From positions 1 to 29,335 of the forward strand of contig SKXS01000264.1 of assembly GCA_007128345.1 (NCBI GenBank): a stretch of DNA of 29,335 nucleotides, in the 5' to 3' direction. Position 1 is the first letter of the stretch. Every line of letters starts with the position of its first letter. Both the position numbers and the translations under genes were made by a program. Shown piece after piece: positions 25,344-29,335 of this stretch. This DNA is from Spirochaetia bacterium (GTDB lineage Bacteria > Spirochaetota > Spirochaetia > PWKH01). The notes beneath the pieces are model-generated. The model was not told the DNA's origin. It was given only the letters and a program-made list of their open reading frames with translations, and did no database searches.

Positions 25344-25681
25344 AGCTCGTTACTGTTCTCTCCGGTATAGATCAGACATGGCACTGTCAGTAAGACCCCT
25401 ATCTCCGGATCCGATAAGTCTATCCCTTCATGAGCGCAAATATTCAGGAAATCCTGTATACTTTCATTATTCTCCACAGGAGAGATAATTGTTCTGTTGT
25501 ATGAATAGTCTTCTCCAAATAAGCTCTTGAATGAAGAAAACAGCGGCATGGGTGAATCAGCAAGTGTTTCGATGTTCTCACCATCTAGGACAGTAGAACC
25601 ATATAATCCTACTTCGAGCAGGATTGATGAAACCTGGTCGAGCAGATGCTCTTGCTTGAGGATTATTATGAGTAGTTTCAT
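25340..25681 (-). CDS. P-II-like signalling protein inside the antiporter operon
   Basis: A 113-residue soluble protein with the P-II-type alternation of strands and helices: beta1 KLLIIILKQ, helix HLLDQVSSILLEVGL, beta2 STVLDG, a long loop at about residues 37-64 that would be the T-loop (ETLADSPMPLFSSF), beta3 RTIISPVEN, helix ESIQDFLNICAHEG and beta4 IGVLLTVPC. Classical uridylylation residues are not evident. Many P-II-like proteins bind nucleotides and gate membrane transporters, so direct control of this antiporter is a sensible inference. AGGA lies about 6 bases before the ATG at 25681. The stop overlaps the mnhB start by four bases. Confidence 0.68.
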   Translation of the reverse strand: MKLLIIILKQEHLLDQVSSILLEVGLYGSTVLDGENIETLADSPMPLFSSFKSLFGEDYSYNRTIISPVENNESIQDFLNICAHEGIDLSDPEIGVLLTVPCLIYTGENSNEL

Positions 25682-25688
25682 ACTATTC

Positions 25689-26180
25689 CTATTCCACTTC
25701 AAACTTGGTTACGTACGATATGATTATATCTGAACCTTCATCATGCTTTCCTTGGGATAACAGCTTGCCTGCATGCTTGAAAGCTTTGGCTGCTTCCGGG
25801 TCTCGAAGCATTCGACCTAACCGAGCCAGCATGCTCAAGTAGATTCTGCTCTCTGAACTTGGGATAATGATGCAAAAGAGACTTTGGACTTTTTCCCCTT
25901 TAAGCAGTTTTTTTGCCTTGGGAAGGATGCCCACAACCAGGTGGATATGGTCTACTTTGTCTACTTTTGCGTGTATGAGGGCAAAACCTCTTCCTAAGTT
26001 GATATCCTGGGGGGAGCGGGTACGGCTCTTACTTTGGATTGTGGTAAGTGCTTCCTCCTGTATATGGGACGGGTAATCAGCAAGGCAATGGGAGATCAGA
26101 TAGCTCATGACCTGGTGATAGGGTATGTCCGTAAGCGGAAGAATAGATTTTCTGGTAAAGTACTGCAGCAGATTAATCAT
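25689..26180 (-). CDS. PTS EIIA (fructose/mannitol type)-like regulator inside the antiporter operon
   Basis: A 163-residue soluble protein with the PTS_EIIA_2 layout: opening LLQYFTRKSILPL, a helical first half, then GRGFALIHAKVDKVDHIHLVVGI, split here as GRGFALIHAK and VDHIHLVVGI, with His70 at the position phosphorylated by HPr in sugar-transporting relatives (the usual PH is IH). SLFCIIIPSSESRIYLSMLARL follows as in the family. No EIIB or EIIC part is attached, so a regulatory role is likelier than sugar uptake. I chose ATG 26180 because GGAGG lies 10 bases upstream, inside the end of the previous gene, which it overlaps by 8 bases. HPr and enzyme I are not in this window. Confidence 0.75.
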   Translation of the reverse strand: MINLLQYFTRKSILPLTDIPYHQVMSYLISHCLADYPSHIQEEALTTIQSKSRTRSPQDINLGRGFALIHAKVDKVDHIHLVVGILPKAKKLLKGEKVQSLFCIIIPSSESRIYLSMLARLGRMLRDPEAAKAFKHAGKLLSQGKHDEGSDIIISYVTKFEVE

Positions 26181-26445
26181 CTGTATAACTACCTCCATGG
26201 GTGGTTTCGCGCTGTTGAGGCTTTTCTCTTGTTTTTCTGATAGCAGTGAGGAACACAAGGGTGGAAAGTCCAGTGCCAAGAGCTGCCTCTGTTATGGCTA
26301 CATCTGGAGCCTGCAGCAGCGCATACTGGAAAGTAAGAAGAATACTGAAGACACTGAGCCAGATCAGAGAGCGAATAATTTCTCGTGACGCGACCATGAA
26401 CAGTGCAGCCATGATCATCAACAGATATATGAAGGTATTCAGCAT
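26173..26445 (-). CDS. MbhD-like antiporter subunit (DUF4040)
   Basis: A 90-residue membrane protein with two or three helices. The segment IRSLIWLSVFSILLTFQYALLQAPDVAITEAALG has the DUF4040/MbhD signature QAPDVA-TEAA; in this record: LLQAPDVAITEAALG. The same domain forms part of the C-terminal half of MrpA. Its presence as a separate gene, with no MrpA antiporter half nearby, shows the archaeal Mbh-like plan. GGAGG lies upstream of the ATG at 26445, which overlaps mnhG by 7 bases. It ends in a basic and polar tail (RKTREKPQQRETTHGG). Confidence 0.88.
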   Translation of the reverse strand: MLNTFIYLLMIMAALFMVASREIIRSLIWLSVFSILLTFQYALLQAPDVAITEAALGTGLSTLVFLTAIRKTREKPQQRETTHGGSYTDD

Positions 26446-26738
26446 TCGGAATCCTCCTCTAGGTTTTTCTGGTTTTCTGGTATCCTTGATAACGCCAGCA
26501 TATGTGCTATGAGAGGAGAGGTAATAATGAGAAACAAAAAAATTACAAGGAATTTCATGATATATTCAAGACTTCCTGAGTATATTGCTAAACCAATAAT
26601 GAGTGAAAATGCTCCTGATACTCCGCACTTGGTAGCAGCATGGAATCGCTGGAAGAGATCAGGAAGTATGATGGTGCCTAATGAACCAAAGCCCATGATA
26701 AGCAGTCCGATGCTCATCAGTATCCAGCTTGCAATCAT
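26439..26738 (-). CDS. mnhG: Antiporter subunit G (MrpG/MbhC)
   Basis: A 99-residue protein with three helices. The family core reads GSLGTIILPDLFQRFHAATKCG, i.e. the PD--QR-HAATK motif is present, and a charged tail (RIPENQKNLEEDSEC) ends it. The ATG overlaps the mnhF stop as ATGA. Confidence 0.92.
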   Translation of the reverse strand: MIASWILMSIGLLIMGFGSLGTIILPDLFQRFHAATKCGVSGAFSLIIGLAIYSGSLEYIMKFLVIFLFLIITSPLIAHMLALSRIPENQKNLEEDSEC

Positions 26739-26986
26739 CTGTGCTTCCTCCAGTAATGAATCTTCACAAAAGCCACTATCTCTCCAAAAGAGAGAAGAGC
26801 GTAGACCATGGCTATATCAAGATAGAAGCTCTGATCAAGGTACACTGCCAGTACGCACAGCATCAGCACCAGTATTACCGAGACAAGAGATAATGAAAGC
26901 AGACGGTCCTGGAACGTCGGCCCGACTATAAGTCTAAAGAGACTCATAAGGGCGATGCCTGCCAGTATGTAGATCACATACAGCAT
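26735..26986 (-). CDS. mnhF: Antiporter subunit F (MrpF/MbhB)
   Basis: An 83-residue protein of three helices with the MnhF wording RLIVGPTFQDRLLSL and a conserved aspartate in FYLDIAMVYALLSF. TAGGAGA sits about 7 bases before the ATG. It begins 10 bases after the mnhE stop and overlaps mnhG. Confidence 0.92.
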   Translation of the reverse strand: MLYVIYILAGIALMSLFRLIVGPTFQDRLLSLSLVSVILVLMLCVLAVYLDQSFYLDIAMVYALLSFGEIVAFVKIHYWRKHR

Positions 26987-26996
26987 GTATCATCTC

Positions 26997-27500
26997 CTAG
27001 CCAAACAGCTTCATGAGCACAGACTCCATAGGCTCCTTAATGATTCGCTCAGCCTGCAGCCGATGCTTGGTTTTCTGGTCAAACCAGTGCACATAGATAT
27101 AATTACCTTCAAGCCATAATGACAGCGTACCAGGTATGAGCGATATAGTATTTGCCATCATAGTCTTTCCTATTCGTGATTTCAGGCGGGTTTTTATTCT
27201 GACTACACCCGAAGAATATCTGCCGGTAAGCATCTGATAGATTAAAGTGAAACTTGCCAGGTAACTTTGAATTATAAGGAATATGAAATAAAGAACAGCC
27301 AGGTCCCACCGGTAAATGATGCGGCTTTCAAGAGCTTGTTCTCTGTTGAAGAAAACAGGATACGAAAACACTGTTACGATCATGGAAAGGCTTATCCCTA
27401 GTATGAGCGATTCGGCATGAAAGTCGAGTGTATAGATCATCCATACCACAAAGAGTACAATCCATAAGAAGATAAACCGCATACTAGTTCTTATCGTCAT
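26997..27500 (-). CDS. mnhE: Antiporter subunit E (MrpE/MbhA)
   Basis: The first gene of the antiporter operon, 167 residues. N-terminal helices (FIFLWIVLFVVWMIYTL) are followed by the MnhE signature MMANTISLIPGTLSLWLEGNYIYVHWF, seen here as ANTISLIPGTLSLWLEG and YIYVHWF. The ATG at 27500 follows GGGGGAG by four bases; an in-frame ATG 12 codons upstream has no ribosome site. From here, nine genes run to mnhD with overlaps or gaps of at most 10 bases. No clear promoter is seen, but an inverted repeat, ATAGT/ACTAT (27535-27546), lies 35 bases upstream. Confidence 0.92.
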   Translation of the reverse strand: MTIRTSMRFIFLWIVLFVVWMIYTLDFHAESLILGISLSMIVTVFSYPVFFNREQALESRIIYRWDLAVLYFIFLIIQSYLASFTLIYQMLTGRYSSGVVRIKTRLKSRIGKTMMANTISLIPGTLSLWLEGNYIYVHWFDQKTKHRLQAERIIKEPMESVLMKLFG

Positions 27501-28141
27501 GGTGCTCCCCCGACTGTATGTATCAGCAGGTACCATAGTTTACTATACCTTAGCAACACCTGCAAATCTTTCGGAGTATATCGTAAGAATAATCAGCATA
27601 AGGGACGCTTTCAGGAGTATGAGTGTAGATAATATTTTCCAATCCTGCAACACGCAATGCTGCATAGGCAGGTTGGATGTTTGATAGAACTGCCGGAACT
27701 GCCATAGTTGTACCGGAATATAAGATCCATAATCCAGATGATCAAAAATGAAGCAGGAACAGGGGATGGTCCTTATGAGTGCTTTTACCGCAACAGCTGG
27801 AGACAGACTGAACGTTGGTAAGCTATTCCGAGGGTTAGGTCAAAGAAATTCCTAGATATGAGTAAAACTGCAATAAAGAATCCTTTGATACCAGAAACTA
27901 TGATATAAAGGAGCCTCTCAAGGGCCAGACCGGTTAACATTGAATAACAGAACATGCAGCGCCAAGATCTTGGAAAAGGTAAGCCACATCCGTACATGTG
28001 AGACTGCTTGAGAAATTATTTGTTTAAAGCTCAAGCATATGATTGAGTTTTTGCGCCTAGCTACTACAGCAGAGAGAACACCATTCCAACGCAGATATCC
28101 ATATACTCAAGTAAATCGCAAAACCTTCACAAAGAGAAGAT
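27501..28141. other. Long intergenic region, possibly decayed coding sequence
   Basis: About 640 bases with no gene I can support. On the minus strand several frames are open for 50-100 codons but lack starts with ribosome sites and are broken by stops. For example, one hydrophobic stretch (GLALERLLYIIVSGIKGFF, about 27800-27940) passes into a different frame downstream (SLSPAVAVKALIRTIP, then ILSTLILLKASLML, to 27545). That pattern would suit a frameshifted membrane-protein gene, but I cannot name the family. The end nearest mnhE (27501-27600) must hold that operon's promoter; it includes the inverted repeat ATAGT/ACTAT at 27535-27546. Confidence 0.4.
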
Positions 28142-28170
28142 AAAAAACCGCAGACATGAAGTCTGCGGTT
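28142..28170 (-). terminator. Rho-independent terminator of the peroxiredoxin gene
   Basis: AACCGCAGAC and GTCTGCGGTT form a perfect 10-base stem around a 5-base loop, and on the minus strand a run of six T follows (28142-28147, partly shared with the stem). It lies about 60 bases after the stop codon. A second small hairpin, GGGGAT/ATCCCC (28171-28184), sits directly before it. Confidence 0.85.
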
Positions 28171-28227
28171 GGGGATACATCCCCCCATCACATGGTATAA
28201 GTGTGCCCCCGTGGAGCCGCTATGACA

Positions 28228-28878
28228 CTAAGGCAGTTCCTTGTGACAGAACCACCAGTCATATCCTTCGTAGACATCCAAACGTTTTTTGGCGTCTTCT
28301 ATATTATTGGGGGGCGGAACGATTACCCGCCCGCCAAGCATAGTGTTATGGGGCCAGTTTGCAGGAACAGCAACTTTGTTCTTGTCTGATGTGACAAGGG
28401 CTTTCACTGCACGGACCACTTCATCAATGTTTCTGCCGATTTCCTGTGGATAATAAAGAACCAGGCGTACATTGCCAGTTGGGTCTATGACAAATACTGC
28501 ACGAACTGTATTCGTTCCTTTCCCGGGGTGAAGCATGCCAAGTTTTAATGCAATAGCATCATTTGCAGCGATGATCGGGTAGGTGATATCTACGTCAAGG
28601 TGTTCCTTTATCCATTCAACCCATTTAATATGACTGAATATCTGATCTACAGACATGCCGATTAGAGACACATTGAGCTTATTAAAATCCTCAATACGCT
28701 CTTGAAATGCTGTAAATTCAGTAGTGCATACCGGAGTGAAATCTGCCGGATGGCTGAAGAGCACAACCCATTTACCCTTGAAATCTTCCGGAATTCTCAT
28801 TGGACCATGGGTAGTTGATACTTCAATGTCAGGGAACCGGTCTCCCAAAAGAGGCATAGAAAATAATTTCTCATCCAT
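28228..28878 (-). CDS. Peroxiredoxin, Prx6/archaeal thioredoxin-peroxidase type
   Basis: A 216-residue thiol peroxidase that reduces hydrogen peroxide and organic peroxides in the cytoplasm. The peroxidatic cysteine is Cys51 in HPADFTPVCTTEF, the catalytic Arg is in NTVRAVFVIDP, and the long Prx6-type C-terminal domain is complete. A C-terminal Cys211 in YDWWFCHK is placed like the resolving cysteine of archaeal members, so a 2-Cys mechanism is possible. AAGGAG nine bases upstream supports the ATG. A sigma-54-like promoter precedes it and a strong terminator follows, so it is a single-gene unit. Confidence 0.94.
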   Translation of the reverse strand: MDEKLFSMPLLGDRFPDIEVSTTHGPMRIPEDFKGKWVVLFSHPADFTPVCTTEFTAFQERIEDFNKLNVSLIGMSVDQIFSHIKWVEWIKEHLDVDITYPIIAANDAIALKLGMLHPGKGTNTVRAVFVIDPTGNVRLVLYYPQEIGRNIDEVVRAVKALVTSDKNKVAVPANWPHNTMLGGRVIVPPPNNIEDAKKRLDVYEGYDWWFCHKELP

Positions 28879-28918
28879 ACTTCATTACTCCTTAATCGAT
28901 TGTTTTCTGTTTATGTTA

Positions 28919-28934
28919 AGCAAGTTGTATGCCA
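28919..28934 (-). promoter_or_regulatory. Candidate sigma-54 (RpoN) promoter for the peroxiredoxin gene
   Basis: On the minus strand TGGCATACAACTTGCT matches the TGGCAC-N5-TTGCT form at every position but one (T for C), with the GG and GC dinucleotides at the required spacing. Transcription would start near 28907, about 30 bases before the ATG. No activator gene is visible in the window. Confidence 0.45.
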
Positions 28935-28997
28935 AGGAAAACAAAAGTAGTAACACATAGTTATCAAAGGAAATAAAAAAATAATTGAAAATGTATC

Positions 28998-29026
28998 TTG
29001 AATAACACCGAAATATCGGTTACTAT
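28998..29026 (+). promoter_or_regulatory. Sigma-70-type promoter for the GAF-like gene
   Basis: TTGAAT (-35) and TACTAT (-10) are separated by exactly 17 bases. The spacer contains the palindrome described in the next entry, so occupancy would compete with RNA polymerase. Predicted start near 29033. Confidence 0.55.
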
Positions 29027-29060
29027 GACATTGATATATCGGTATTACCGATTTACCGGT
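29007..29060. promoter_or_regulatory. Operator array: repeated ACCGA/TCGGT palindromes
   Basis: Three inverted repeats with related half sites: ACCGA-4-TCGGT (29007-29020), ATCGGT-3-ACCGAT (29038-29052) and ACCGGT (29055-29060). The centres of the first two are about 31.5 bases apart, three helical turns. The first sits between -35 and -10, the second just after the predicted transcription start. This is typical of a repressor binding two sites cooperatively, possibly affecting both divergent genes. Confidence 0.55.
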
Positions 29061-29335
29061 ACTTCATCAAGGAGGGCAATTATCGAGATTTCGTATCAAA
29101 AGCTGTTGCAGTCAGAACAGACCCTCGACATGATCCTTGAAGCTCTTGAGGATCTCGTCCAGTATGAGCTTGCCGTTGTAATGATGTATGACGGATTAGA
29201 CAATCTTGTTGTAAGCAAAGCAAGGGGTCCTCTGTATACAGATAAATTGGATGACTATACTATATCCCTCACATCACGGCGGGACTTGGCAAAAATTATT
29301 GAAACAAAGCAGACATATTTATTTGGAGAAAATGA
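29025..29335 (+). CDS. Signalling protein with N-terminal GAF-like domain (partial)
   Basis: An open frame running off the right edge. The recognisable part starts around SYQKLLQSEQTLDMILEAL and continues LVQYELAVVMMYDG and SKARGPLYTDKL, then IIETKQTYLFGEN, which reads like the start of a GAF sensor domain as found before GGDEF, kinase or PP2C-type phosphatase outputs. The output domain is outside the window. The start is unclear. The first in-frame ATG (29025) overlaps the promoter -10 box, while the strong ribosome site AAGGAGGG (29069-29076) is followed only by in-frame ATT (29079, 29088) or ATC (29082). I list the longest frame; the true start is probably near 29079-29088, at a non-standard codon. 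Confidence 0.6.
   Translation, partial: MTLIYRYYRFTGTSSRRAIIEISYQKLLQSEQTLDMILEALEDLVQYELAVVMMYDGLDNLVVSKARGPLYTDKLDDYTISLTSRRDLAKIIETKQTYLFGEN

Noticed and set aside
27550..27705. Minus-strand ATG frame of 51 codons (MAVPAVLSNIQPAYAAL...)
   Set aside because: Composition is plausible, but there is no Shine-Dalgarno sequence and another frame over the same bases is open for longer, so I cannot support it.
27785..27997. Minus-strand open frame of 70 codons with a hydrophobic stretch
   Set aside because: No ribosome site before its ATG, no recognisable family, and neighbouring frames look equally protein-like; kept only as a possible remnant.
1..29335. CRISPR arrays, tRNA or rRNA genes, insertion sequences, prophage
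   Set aside because: No regularly spaced repeats, cloverleaf sequences, transposase motifs or phage genes were seen on either strand.

Overview
The window reads as a chromosomal segment of a free-living bacterium with a two-membrane envelope, at a G+C content near one half. Several genes point to a saline or alkaline habitat: a BCCT-type compatible-solute transporter, a complete Mrp/Mbh-type cation antiporter operon and a ClC family protein. The gene mix (oligopeptide ABC operon, secreted ankyrin protein, lipoate synthesis genes) would suit a spirochaete, but nothing here proves the phylum. I saw no tRNA, rRNA, CRISPR array, insertion sequence or phage gene.

Layout. 1-4052: an ABC efflux pair (partial ATPase and membrane fusion protein, minus strand) faces a sensor kinase/OmpR-type regulator pair. 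4359-6846: a secreted protein built almost wholly of ankyrin repeats, then a small unknown gene. 6851-10747: a DHA2-type MFS exporter on minus, then an unknown membrane protein and a ClC protein on plus. 10937-16714: a five-gene oligopeptide-type ABC operon (binding protein, two permeases, two ATPases). 16734-19095 (minus): a BCCT transporter followed one base later by a trypsin-fold protein whose catalytic serine is alanine. 19199-22141: lipB, lipA and a membrane-anchored protein with a degenerate zinc-protease motif. 22196-27500 (minus): a nine-gene Mrp/Mbh-like operon followed by an anchored rhodanese. 27501-28141: a long non-coding stretch, perhaps decayed. 28228-29335: a peroxiredoxin with a possible sigma-54 promoter, divergent from the start of a GAF-like protein behind a strong promoter with paired operators.

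Most unusual points. (1) The ABC substrate-binding protein appears circularly permuted: after its signal peptide it begins with the usual C-terminal third of the SBP_bac_5 fold, continues into the usual N-terminus, and ends exactly where its own first segment would normally follow. (2) The antiporter operon follows the archaeal MbhA-H membrane-arm plan (no MrpA antiporter half), carries an MrpB-MbhE fusion, and has two soluble regulator-like genes, PTS EIIA-like and P-II-like, embedded within it by overlapping or closely spaced reading frames. (3) The ClC protein has tryptophan in place of the gating glutamate. (4) The BCCT operon carries an apparent pseudoprotease. (5) Near the right end, inverted repeats occupy the spacer and the start region of a near-consensus promoter about three helical turns apart.

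Many starts were moved downstream of the longest open frame because a Shine-Dalgarno sequence decides them; these are noted gene by gene. All functional calls rest on motif recognition by eye, without database searches.
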